The notes beneath the pieces are model-generated. The model was not told where the DNA came from and did not search any database. It saw only the letters and a program-made list of their open reading frames with translations. 64,000 nt of DNA from Micromonospora sp. NBRC 110009 (GTDB taxonomy: Bacteria; Actinomycetota; Actinomycetes; Mycobacteriales; Micromonosporaceae), in assembly GCF_030518795.1 (NCBI RefSeq), contig NZ_CP130427.1, forward strand, positions 1,178,001 to 1,242,000, given 5' to 3'. Positions 33,351-41,207 of this stretch are shown here, piece by piece (the first letter of the stretch is position 1; each line of letters opens with the position of its first letter). A program made the position numbers and the translations under genes.

Positions 33351-33935
33351 TCAGCTGTTCCAGTGCTGGGCGACGAGGTCGGCGGCCTGCTGCTCCCACT
33401 GGGCGTAGGCGTCCGGGTAGGCCGAGACCTGCACGGTCTGGGCGGCCTCGGTCAGCGGCATGTCCTGCCACCCGTCGACCTGCTTCAGACCCTTCTCGAA
33501 CGCAAGCGTCGAGTACTCGGGGTTGGTGATCTGCTCCGGCGTACCCCAACCACTGGACGGGCGCTGCTGGAACAGACCCAGCGAATCGTGGTCGTTGGCG
33601 TCACCCAGGTGGCCCAGGTTCTCCAGCTTCGACTCCTGCAGCGACGTGGCGATCGAGATGACCGCGGCCCGCTCCGGCAGACCCGCCTTCTTCGTCGCCG
33701 CAATGATCGCCTTCGCATTCGCCACCTGCTCATCGTTCAGAGCGATGCGCGACTGCTTGCCCTGCACACCGTGCGGGATCAGCTTGCTGGTGTCCGGCTT
33801 GTCGGCCTGCACCGCGACCGGCTTGCCCTCGACGGGACGGGCGTCGGCGTGGGCGGCGATCGGACCGGCGAACACACCACCGGTGAAAGCCAGACCAGCA
33901 ATACCCAGCACGCTCTTACGCAGCATCGTGTTCAT
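33351..33935 (-). CDS. Secreted lysozyme/transglycosylase-like protein
   Basis: 194 residues. A Sec signal peptide ends near AHADA (about residue 31). The mature protein has a linker with NDEQVANAKAIIAATKKAG and then the conserved block AAVISIATSLQESKLENLG...HDSLGLFQQRPSSGWGT. That block is found in actinobacterial cell-wall hydrolases, often next to NlpC/P60 or Rpf domains. The Glu in LQES is the likely catalytic acid of a lysozyme-like fold. There is no second domain here. GGAG is seven bases before the ATG. Two ECF-type promoters lie about 140 and 220 bases upstream, leaving a long leader. Confidence 0.8.
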   Translation of the reverse strand: MNTMLRKSVLGIAGLAFTGGVFAGPIAAHADARPVEGKPVAVQADKPDTSKLIPHGVQGKQSRIALNDEQVANAKAIIAATKKAGLPERAAVISIATSLQESKLENLGHLGDANDHDSLGLFQQRPSSGWGTPEQITNPEYSTLAFEKGLKQVDGWQDMPLTEAAQTVQVSAYPDAYAQWEQQAADLVAQHWNS

Positions 33936-34072
33936 GACAAAGCTCCATTCGGGGGTCGACGCCCGCGCCGATGGGGGTCAGCAGCAGACGCAAGCACCGT
34001 CAGGCGCTCAAAGGGGGGAAGTCTTGTCCGGCTCGCGGGGCTTGGCCTCTTCGCGGCGCCGGGACCATGTGT

Positions 34073-34098
34073 AACGACCCGCGACCCACCCACATTCC
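34073..34098 (-). promoter_or_regulatory. ECF-type promoter P1 (GGAAT-N18-GTT)
   Basis: On the minus strand GGAAT is followed by exactly 18 bases and GTTAC. This matches the SigR/SigH class -35/-10 consensus and also reads as GGAAT-N17-CGTT. It drives toward the secreted lysozyme-like gene, giving a leader of roughly 130 bases. Confidence 0.55.
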
Positions 34099-34152
34099 GG
34101 GGGCCCGCACCCCGCCGAGCGGGGCGTCTTCCTCGGCCGTTCACCCGTGTTC

Positions 34153-34178
34153 AACGACCCCGACCCACCCACGATTCC
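34153..34178 (-). promoter_or_regulatory. ECF-type promoter P2 (GGAAT-N18-GTT)
   Basis: This is a second copy of the same element 80 bases upstream of P1: GGAAT, 18 bases, GTTGAA. The spacers share TGGGTGGGTCG, so the two promoters look like a duplication. Confidence 0.55.
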
Positions 34179-34231
34179 GCCACCCGGATGCCGCCGGTCA
34201 CACCCCGAAACCGGATATCCGGTCGCACAGA

Positions 34232-34342
34232 GGACGCCAACGGGCAGGGCCCGCACGGCCCGGGCGACGGCGAACGCCAACCGGACAGCCCGGCGTATCC
34301 GGGACGCCGACGGGCGCAGGCCGTACGGCCCGGGCGACGTCG
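34232..34342. repeat. Degenerate 37-base direct repeat, two copies
   Basis: Copies at about 34234-34270 and 34303-34339 share GACGCC, ACGGGC and ACGGCCCGGGCGACG with a handful of differences, at a period of 69 bases. Together with the duplicated promoters they suggest that this region grew by local duplication. Confidence 0.5.
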
Positions 34343-34417
34343 GGACCATGCGCGAAAATGAGCCGGTGCCGGCGGGCGACTAGACTCGCACTCTCCAAAC
34401 GGCGTGGTGACGGCCCG

Positions 34418-34843
34418 ATGCGGCAGCGACTAGCGGTGGCGGTGTGGATGGCGGGCGTGCGGCAGCGGCGCGGCTACGGCGATCTCGCCCAGGCGGCCCT
34501 GGACGTCCTGGGAGAGGCCTCCGAGTCGATGACCCCTGCACAGGTTCGCGACGTTCTCGGTGGCGACCTCGCCTACACCACGGTGATGACGGTGCTGGTG
34601 CGGCTGTGCGACCAGGGTCTGCTGAGCCGCAAGCGAATCGGTAGGGCGTACGAATACACCCTGGTCCGGGATCCGGCGCAGATCACCGCCCGACGGATGC
34701 ACCGACTGCTCGCTGTCGATGCGGACCGAGCCGGGGTGCTGGCCCGCTTCGTGGACGGCCTGACCGGCGAGGATGAGCAGGTGTTGCGGGACCTGCTGGG
34801 CCAGATCATCGCGACCCCTGAGCCACGATCCGACCAGTCTTGA
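34418..34843 (+). CDS. BlaI/MecI/CopY-family repressor
   Basis: 141 residues. The winged helix (about 22-95) is typical of the family: YGDLAQAALDVLGEASESMT, TTVMTVLVRLCDQGLLSRKR, GRAYEYTLVRD. A C-terminal dimer helix carries the VDGLTGEDEQVLRDLL motif. BlaI proteins repress targets until a membrane metalloprotease partner cleaves them. Exactly such a partner starts 20 bases downstream. The ATG at 34418 has only a weak site; the GTGs shortly after are alternatives. Confidence 0.88.
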   Translation: MRQRLAVAVWMAGVRQRRGYGDLAQAALDVLGEASESMTPAQVRDVLGGDLAYTTVMTVLVRLCDQGLLSRKRIGRAYEYTLVRDPAQITARRMHRLLAVDADRAGVLARFVDGLTGEDEQVLRDLLGQIIATPEPRSDQS

Positions 34844-34862
34844 GCCGGGTGGGGGTGCGACC

Positions 34863-35831
34863 GTGGACGCCGCAGTGATCGGCACGCTGCTCGCGTGTGT
34901 TGCGCTGGCCGCTGCCGGCCCGCCCCTGGCCGACCGGCTACCTCCGGCGAGCGCGGTGCGGCTGCTGGTTCCCGCGGCGCTGCTGGGCGCCGTGGCGACG
35001 GTCTTCGTGCTGGCGACGGTGACCTTCACCTGGCTGGGCCAGCTCGGCGTGGTGGCGAGGTTGGGTGCCTGGTCGCCGCGGGCGCTCCGCCTGCTGGACC
35101 CGATCCCGGTGCCGGCAGCCGTCACGGCTGGGGCGCTGCTGGTGCTGGCCTGCCTGTGGGGGGCGATCAGTGGGGTACGCATCGCCCGGGCGCTGGTGGC
35201 GGTTCGGCGCGCGGACCGCGACCTGACCCTGTATGCCTCCCACGACGCGACCCAGACCTACGGCGGATCGCCGGTCGTTGTCGTCGACAGCGAAACCATC
35301 GAGGCTTTCACCACGCCCGGCCCGCATGCGCGGATCGTGGTTACCACGGGCATCCTGCAGGCCCTGGATGCCGAGGGTCGGCAGGTGTTGCTGGCCCATG
35401 AGCAGTCCCACCATCGCCACCGCCATCCCTGGTGGAATTTGGCCGCCGACCTGGCTGCCGGGCTCAATCCGCTGCTCCGTCCCACCGCCGTCGCCGTCCG
35501 GCAGGCCACCGAACGGTGGGCCGACGAGGACGCGGCGCTGACGTGTGAGCGGCGGTGTGTGGCGGCAACGATCGCTCAGGTCGCGCTGCTGAGCATGGAG
35601 TCGAGGAGACCTGCGGCGGCCGCGGCTGCCGGAGGGCTGGTGCCGGCGCGAGTTCAAGCTCTGCTGCGTCCGCCGCCCCGACTGCGGGTCCGCCACCTTG
35701 CCCCGGCGCTCACGCTCGTGCTCGCCGTCGTCGTCGGCTCGCTCACCGTCTGGCACGACGGGGAATGCCTCTTCGAGCAGGCCGCACAGGCCCCGGATGC
35801 GGTCCGGGTCGTCTCGCCTGCGGCACGTTAG
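34863..35831 (+). CDS. M56-family membrane metalloprotease (BlaR1-like, no sensor domain)
   Basis: 322 residues with membrane helices at about 5-25, 35-60, 85-105 and 275-295, and the zinc motif HEQSHH in VLLAHEQSHHRHRHP. A downstream Glu region (TERWADEDA) supplies the third zinc ligand. It lacks the penicillin-binding domain of BlaR1, as most actinobacterial M56 proteins do. It should cleave or inactivate the BlaI-type repressor encoded just upstream. GTG 34863 follows GGGGG. The signal is unknown. Confidence 0.88.
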   Translation: MDAAVIGTLLACVALAAAGPPLADRLPPASAVRLLVPAALLGAVATVFVLATVTFTWLGQLGVVARLGAWSPRALRLLDPIPVPAAVTAGALLVLACLWGAISGVRIARALVAVRRADRDLTLYASHDATQTYGGSPVVVVDSETIEAFTTPGPHARIVVTTGILQALDAEGRQVLLAHEQSHHRHRHPWWNLAADLAAGLNPLLRPTAVAVRQATERWADEDAALTCERRCVAATIAQVALLSMESRRPAAAAAAGGLVPARVQALLRPPPRLRVRHLAPALTLVLAVVVGSLTVWHDGECLFEQAAQAPDAVRVVSPAAR

Positions 35832-35841
35832 CTCTAGGGAA

Positions 35842-35860
35842 CTACGACGTCTCAACGTAG
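35842..35860. promoter_or_regulatory. Possible BlaI-type operator
   Basis: CTACG and CGTAG form a short inverted repeat nine bases apart, followed by AGGATTATT, in the 137 bases before the phosphoesterase gene. BlaI-family sites contain TAC/GTA half-sites, so cross-regulation is conceivable, but the arms are only five bases. Confidence 0.3.
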
Positions 35861-35968
35861 GATTATTTGCGTGGCGTTCACTCTCGCGTTGGTTGCGCGC
35901 CCAGTCGCCGGGTGCCATCGCGGTTAGCGTCAGCCAGTCCACTCATCTCGCTCATGGAAGCAGTTGAC

Positions 35969-37678
35969 ATGCGACGCACCGCTATCGTCAGCGCCGCCAC
36001 CGCCCTTGTGGTGGTCGGTGCAATCACCCTGTCCGCCGGCTCGTCGCCGGCGGCTGCGGGCGAGATGGCTTCCCGGCCGCTCGGCCGGTACCAGCATCTC
36101 GTCGTGATCTACGAGGAGAACCACAGCTTCGACAACCTGTACGGGCTGTGGGGCAAGGTCGGCAACCAGAAGGTCAACGGCCTGCCGCAGGCGTCCGCCG
36201 GCACGACCCAGGTGGACCAGTCCGGCAACCCGGTCGCCTGCCTCGTGCAGAACGACGCCAACCTCGTCACGACCACCACCCAGGTCAAGTGGCTGGACGG
36301 CACGAGTCATCCCGGTCTGCAGTCGCCGTCGTGCTCGAGCACGACCTCCCGCGGCGCGACCTTCGACAGCCACTTCTCGTCGAGCTCCCCGTTCTCGATC
36401 AACGACTACATCACGCCTGGGGACAAGACCTGCGCACCGCCCACGGCATTCGCCGCGAACGGTGTCGAGAAGGGTGACCCGCAGGGGCTGCCGGGCGGAT
36501 GCACCCGGGACATGGTGCACCGCTTCTACCAGGAGCAGTACCAGCTCGACTCCGGCAAGCAGGACCGCTACTCCACCGGCAGCGACTCCGCCGGGCTGAC
36601 CCAGGGGTACTACGACACCACGCAGCTGCCGGTCTACCAGTACCTGCACGGCTCCGGCGCGCCCAACTACGTGGTCGCGGACAACTTCTTCCAGGCGGCG
36701 TTCGGCGGATCGTTCCTCAACCACCAGTTCCTCATCGCCGGGCAGGCACCGCAGTGGGACACCGCGCAGAAGCCGGTGCCGGCGGGTAAGAACAGCGTCC
36801 TCGACGCCGCGGGCTTCCCGAACAAGACCTATCCGCTGTACCAGCCGGATCCGGCGGTGGCCTACAACGACGGGGTGCTCACGCAGGCGTGCGGCCAAGC
36901 CACCACGGTCGCCGGTTTCGCCTGCGGCAACTACGCGGTCAACACCATGCAGCCGTCATGGCAGCCGAGCGCCGGTGGTGCGAACGTGCTGCCGGGCATC
37001 AACGACGTCGACCCGGCGAAGCCGTACTACGAGACCAACATCGGTGACGAGCTGTCCGCGAAGAACGTCTCGTGGAACTGGTACGCCGGCGGTTGGGATG
37101 CCGCGAACGCTGGTCACCCGGATCCGCTGTTCCAGTACCACCACCAGCCGTTCAACTACTTCCAGAACTACGCGCCGGGTATGCCCGGTCGCCAGCACCT
37201 CAAGGACGAGAAGGACTTCCTCGCCGCGGCGGGCGCAGGCACGCTGCCGGCGGTGTCCTTCGTCAAGCCGGCCGGCGAGGAGAACGAGCACCCGGGCTAC
37301 GCCAGCACCGACAACGGTGAAAGTCACCTCGTCGACCTGCTCAAGGCCATCCTCGATGGTCCGGACGGCAAGGACACCCTGGTGGTCGTCACCTACGACG
37401 AGTTCGGTGGTTCGTGGGACCACGTCGCCCCGCCCGGCCAGGGCACCAACGGCGCTGAGGGCCCGTCCGACCAGTACGGTCCCGGCACCCGCATCCCGGC
37501 GCTGATCATCGGCGGTGGCTTCGAGCGTTCCGGCGTCGACCACCAGGCGCACGACACCACGTCGATTCTCGCCACCATCGAGCGCAGCTACGGGCTTGCC
37601 CCGCTGAGCGGCCGGGACGCGCAGGTCACCGACCTGCGGCACGCGCTGCTCGTCGGCGGTGACCGTCCGGGCAACTGA
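35969..37678 (+). CDS. Secreted phosphoesterase (phospholipase C/acid phosphatase family)
   Basis: 569 residues. A Sec signal peptide ends at about residue 30 (SAGSSPAAAG). The phosphoesterase domain runs almost full length, with the N-terminal HLVVIYEENHSFDNLYG motif and the C-terminal VVVTYDEFGGSWDHVAPPG metal-binding motif. Family members hydrolyse phospholipids or phosphomonoesters outside the cell. The gene's codon choice is slightly less extreme in GC than that of its neighbours. The ATG at 35969 follows GGAAG; an in-frame ATG lies five codons upstream. Confidence 0.88.
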   Translation: MRRTAIVSAATALVVVGAITLSAGSSPAAAGEMASRPLGRYQHLVVIYEENHSFDNLYGLWGKVGNQKVNGLPQASAGTTQVDQSGNPVACLVQNDANLVTTTTQVKWLDGTSHPGLQSPSCSSTTSRGATFDSHFSSSSPFSINDYITPGDKTCAPPTAFAANGVEKGDPQGLPGGCTRDMVHRFYQEQYQLDSGKQDRYSTGSDSAGLTQGYYDTTQLPVYQYLHGSGAPNYVVADNFFQAAFGGSFLNHQFLIAGQAPQWDTAQKPVPAGKNSVLDAAGFPNKTYPLYQPDPAVAYNDGVLTQACGQATTVAGFACGNYAVNTMQPSWQPSAGGANVLPGINDVDPAKPYYETNIGDELSAKNVSWNWYAGGWDAANAGHPDPLFQYHHQPFNYFQNYAPGMPGRQHLKDEKDFLAAAGAGTLPAVSFVKPAGEENEHPGYASTDNGESHLVDLLKAILDGPDGKDTLVVVTYDEFGGSWDHVAPPGQGTNGAEGPSDQYGPGTRIPALIIGGGFERSGVDHQAHDTTSILATIERSYGLAPLSGRDAQVTDLRHALLVGGDRPGN

Positions 37679-37699
37679 CAGCACAGCGTTCTGACGTTG

Positions 37700-37731
37700 G
37701 GGGCCGCTGACTCGATCGGGTCGGCGGCCCC
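37700..37731. terminator. Hairpin between convergent genes
   Basis: A 12-bp stem (GGGGCCGCTGAC with GTCGGCGGCCCC, one G-U pair) and 8-base loop start 22 bases after the phosphoesterase stop. It may act for both convergent genes. Confidence 0.65.
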
Positions 37732-37793
37732 TCAACGCTATGCGGAAGCCTCCGCCGAGCCGTGACCCGACCGAGAACCCCGAGGGGCCGTTC

Positions 37794-39029
37794 TCACCCG
37801 GTCGCTCGGGCATTACGGACTGTCCGGCTGGCCGTGGCGATGAGCGCGAGCAGCACGAGCCAGGCAGCCAGGGCGTACGTCAGCGTGCGGGCGCCGAGAA
37901 GTGCGATGAGCGCGCCGCTGCCGATGGTGCCGACGGCGGAAGCGCCGGTGGTGAGCGTGTTGATCGCGCTGGTCACCCGTCCTCGGAGGGCATCCGGGGT
38001 CACGGTGAGCCGATAGGTGTCGAGGGCGACGTTGTAGATCGGTGAGACGACCGACTCGGCGAACGCGACGACCAGCAGGAGCCACCACGTCGGGGCCAGG
38101 GCGTAGCAAGGGAAGGCCAGCCCTTCCACCCACAGCATCACGATCGACAGGCGGCCGAGGGGAAAGCGTCGAGCCAGCGCCGGCGCGGCGAGGCTGCCCA
38201 ACAGCGCGCCGCCACCTGCGCCGCTGAACACGATGCCGACCTGGGTCGGGTTCGCGTGCAGCTGCTGAGCCAGCATGATGATCAGGAGGTAGCCGGCACC
38301 GAAGCGCAGGCTGTCGCCGGCATCGAGCAGCGCCAGAACCCGGATCACCCGCTTGCGCCACAGCCACGCCAGCCCTTCGCGAATGTCGGTCAGCAGCTCC
38401 CGGGGCGAGGCGAGCGCACTCTTCCGCTCCTCCTGGAACTCGGCCCGGATGGCGCGCAGCGAGACCGCCGAGGCCAGGAACGAGACCGCGTTGAACGCGA
38501 ACGGTACGACGCGGCCCAGCGCGAAGGCGGCTCCGGCCACGGAGGCACCCACGATCCTGAGCCCGTTGGACATCGCTCCGAGTGCACCCAACGCCGCGGG
38601 AAGCTCCGCCTTGCCGACGATGTTCGGCAACGCCGAACTGTTTGCCGCGGTGAACAGGGTGCTCAAGACACCGGTCAGGATCGCGACGATGTAGAGCTGG
38701 GGCATACCCAGCACACCGAGCGCGGCCGCGGCCGGGACGGTAGCTGCGAGAAGGCCACGACCGATGTCGCAGATGATCATCGTCGCTTTACGGTCCCAGC
38801 GATCGACCAGTGCGCCGGCGACCAGGCCGAACACGAGAAAGACGATGGTCTGGAGCCCGAGGACGAGCCCGGCTTGGGTGGCTGATCCCGTTAACGCGAC
38901 GACCAGGAGCGGGAGGGCGAGGAACTGGAGTTGATCACCCAGTTGGGATACGAGCCGGCCGCCAAGGAGAAGCTGAAAGTCCAGGTGGCGCCAGACGCTC
39001 CGGGACCGGGCCGAGGTGAGGGTGTCCAT
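37794..39029 (-). CDS. MFS transporter, EntS (MFS_3)-like
   Basis: 411 residues with twelve helices. Motifs DFQLLLGGRLVSQLGDQLQF, FGLVAGALVDRWDRKATMII and the central TPDALRGRVTSAINTLTTGA are characteristic of the EntS/MFS_3 group, exporters of siderophores or macrolides. ATG 39029 follows AGGACTTCACC. It is a single-gene unit with no biosynthetic cluster nearby, so drug or metabolite export is inferred only from the family. Confidence 0.88.
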   Translation of the reverse strand: MDTLTSARSRSVWRHLDFQLLLGGRLVSQLGDQLQFLALPLLVVALTGSATQAGLVLGLQTIVFLVFGLVAGALVDRWDRKATMIICDIGRGLLAATVPAAAALGVLGMPQLYIVAILTGVLSTLFTAANSSALPNIVGKAELPAALGALGAMSNGLRIVGASVAGAAFALGRVVPFAFNAVSFLASAVSLRAIRAEFQEERKSALASPRELLTDIREGLAWLWRKRVIRVLALLDAGDSLRFGAGYLLIIMLAQQLHANPTQVGIVFSGAGGGALLGSLAAPALARRFPLGRLSIVMLWVEGLAFPCYALAPTWWLLLVVAFAESVVSPIYNVALDTYRLTVTPDALRGRVTSAINTLTTGASAVGTIGSGALIALLGARTLTYALAAWLVLLALIATASRTVRNARATG

Positions 39030-39252
39030 GGTGAAGTCCTGTCGACTAATGCGCCATCCGGCGCGCTGCCATGACGGTCGACAGACACGCGGCTCCCGCG
39101 CCACGACGGGCGCCAAGGGAGGGGATCGTTCACCGCGGAGTCACCTGAAAAAGGGCAGACTCCAACCGCGTGCCGGGGCGGGGCAGCTAGGACTTACGCG
39201 GGTGGGACATGGCCCGGGAGCATACCGGTCCCCGGGCCACCGCCACCAGCGG

Positions 39253-41205
39253 TCAGCGGCGGCCGTGGCGGGCGCGGAGGTAGTCGGAGACCACGTACTC
39301 GCCGAGGTCGTCGAGGTCGGGGGTGAACATCCGCCCCTTCGAGCGGCGGGCCACCGCGTCCACGAACCGGCGCAGCCCCGGGTCGTCACCGAGCATGAAC
39401 AGGTTCAGCGTCGCCCCGTACCGGGTGAGCTTGTCCACCTCCCGGACGGTCGCCTCGATGGTCTCCGGCAACGGCGGCCAGTGGAAGTACGCCTCACCGT
39501 CCTCCGGGTCCAGGTGCGCGGTGGGCTCACCGTCGGTGACCACCAGCACCACCGGCTCGGCGCCCGGGTGCCGGCGCAGGTGCCGCCCGGCCAGCCGCAG
39601 CGCGTGCTGGAGGTTGGTGCCCTGCTCCAGGTCCGGTTCCACCGCGGCCAGCTCCTGCTGGGTGAGCGGCATCGCCTGCCGGCCGAAGCCGATGATCTGC
39701 AGCGCGTCCTGCGGGAACCGGGTGGCCATCAGGTGCGACAGCGCCAGCGCGGTCTGCTTCATCGGCCCCCAGCGCCCCTGGGAGATCATCGAGTACGACA
39801 GGTCGACGCAGAGCGCCACCGCCGCCGACGCCCGCCGCTCGGTCTCCACCACCTCGAAGTCCTCGACCGCGAGCTGCACCGGCACGCCGGGCCCGGCGCG
39901 GCGGACCGCGCGGGTGAGGGTGCGCACCACATCGAGGGGCTGCTCGTCGCCGTACTCCCACTGCCGGGAGGCGCCGCTGACCTCGCCGGCCGCGCCGGCC
40001 GAGCGCAGGTCGTGCTGGCCGCGCGGACCCGCGGTCAGGTCGGCGAAGACCCGCCGCAGGGCGGTGCCGGCGAGCCGGCGCAGCGCCTTCGGGCTGAGCG
40101 TCAACCCGTCCGCGTCGCGGGTCACCCAGCCCTGCCGGCGCAGTTCCCGCTCCAGCTCCCGCAGCCGGCGTACGTCGTCGGCGGCGTCCCGGCCCAACGT
40201 CCGGGCCACCGCGTCGACGTCGACGTCGTCCAGGGTGGCGCCCGGGTGGTCCTGGTCGAGGGAGTCCAGCAGCTCGTCCAGCTCGGCGAGCTCGCCGAGC
40301 GCGCCGGTCGCCTCGCCGTAGCCGAGCGGCTGGTCGCCCCGGATCCGCTCGCCCCGCTGCCAGTTCAGGTCGGGGCGCAGCGCCCGCAGGTGGGCGTCGA
40401 GCTGGGACAGTTCCCCGGCGAGTTGCTCGCCGAGGGACTGGCGCATCAGCCCGGCCAGCTCCGCACGCTGCCGGTCCGACAGCGACCGCATCAGCCGCTC
40501 CCCGGCGGCCGCCCGGCGAGCCAGCACGTCGATCAGCTCGTCGACGTCCTTCGGCCGTTCCGGGAAGAACTCGCCGTGCCGGCGCATGAACTCGGCGAAC
40601 GCGTCGGTGGTGTCCTCCGAACGCGCGTGCCGGGCGAGCAGGTCGTTGAGGTCGCCCATCATCTCGGCGAGCTGCCGCTGGGCGGCCGGATCGCCGGCGG
40701 CCCGCGCCGCGTCCCGCAGCCCGGCGAAGCGCTGTTCCAGCACGTCGCCGCGCAGCCCGTCGAGGATCCGCTGGTAGGTCTGCCGTGCCTCGTCGCTGGC
40801 CCAGTCGTAGCCGGAGAGCTCCTCGACGGCGCGGGCGGTCGAGCGGGGCAGGTTGTCCAGCACCGCCTCGGCGAACCGGGCGTCGTCCCCGTCGCGGCCG
40901 CGCAGCTCCTCGCGCTCGGCGGCCAGGGCCTGGTCGAGCAGCGCCCGCGCCCGGGTCACCGCGCCGTCCAGGTCGCCCCGGCGCAGCGCCTCCCGGCGCA
41001 GCCGGCGGGCCCGGGCGGCCAGGTCGTCGAGGCCGCCGCGCCCCTGCGGGCCGCGCCGCAGCAGGTCGCGCAGCGCCTCCCGGAGGCTGCCACCGGCGAG
41101 GACCTCCGCGCCGACCGCGTCCACCGCGGCACGCACGTCGTACGGCGGGGCGAGCGGGTCGGGCCCGCCGCGCCACTGCCCGTACCGGAACCGGTTGCCG
41201 GCCAC
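39253..41205 (-). CDS. VWA-domain protein paired with MoxR ATPase
   Basis: 650 residues. The N-terminal 430 residues are charged and helical (ARRLRREALRRGDLDGAVT, many Arg/Asp/Glu). A von Willebrand A domain starts at about 455 with the MIDAS motif CVDLSYSMIS (DxSxS), a later Thr in EQGTNL and Asp in VVTDGEP. It begins two bases after the stop of the MoxR-type gene. The pairing resembles RavA-ViaA and BchI-BchD style complexes, in which the ATPase remodels a target bound through the VWA protein. The start is GTG 41205. No cofactor genes are nearby, so chelatase function is not supported. Confidence 0.88.
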   Translation of the reverse strand: MAGNRFRYGQWRGGPDPLAPPYDVRAAVDAVGAEVLAGGSLREALRDLLRRGPQGRGGLDDLAARARRLRREALRRGDLDGAVTRARALLDQALAAEREELRGRDGDDARFAEAVLDNLPRSTARAVEELSGYDWASDEARQTYQRILDGLRGDVLEQRFAGLRDAARAAGDPAAQRQLAEMMGDLNDLLARHARSEDTTDAFAEFMRRHGEFFPERPKDVDELIDVLARRAAAGERLMRSLSDRQRAELAGLMRQSLGEQLAGELSQLDAHLRALRPDLNWQRGERIRGDQPLGYGEATGALGELAELDELLDSLDQDHPGATLDDVDVDAVARTLGRDAADDVRRLRELERELRRQGWVTRDADGLTLSPKALRRLAGTALRRVFADLTAGPRGQHDLRSAGAAGEVSGASRQWEYGDEQPLDVVRTLTRAVRRAGPGVPVQLAVEDFEVVETERRASAAVALCVDLSYSMISQGRWGPMKQTALALSHLMATRFPQDALQIIGFGRQAMPLTQQELAAVEPDLEQGTNLQHALRLAGRHLRRHPGAEPVVLVVTDGEPTAHLDPEDGEAYFHWPPLPETIEATVREVDKLTRYGATLNLFMLGDDPGLRRFVDAVARRSKGRMFTPDLDDLGEYVVSDYLRARHGRR

Positions 41206-41207
41206 GG

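Larger units (their letters stand above)
33936..34417. other. 482-base noncoding region with promoters and repeats
   Basis: No frame here has convincing coding character. It contains two minus-strand ECF-type promoters, a leader of about 140 bases before the lysozyme-like gene, two copies of a degenerate 37-base repeat, and a plus-strand TAGACT box (34381) that may serve the BlaI-type gene. Confidence 0.6.

Noticed and set aside
33936..34080. ydaO (c-di-AMP) riboswitch before the lysozyme-like gene
   Set aside because: The gene type and long leader fit, but the conserved ydaO core could not be recognised; kept only as an open question.
34083..34417. Plus-strand frame reading into the BlaI-type gene from about 34070
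   Set aside because: The upstream codons are low-complexity Arg/Pro/Thr and cover promoters and repeats; the repressor domain starts only after 34418.
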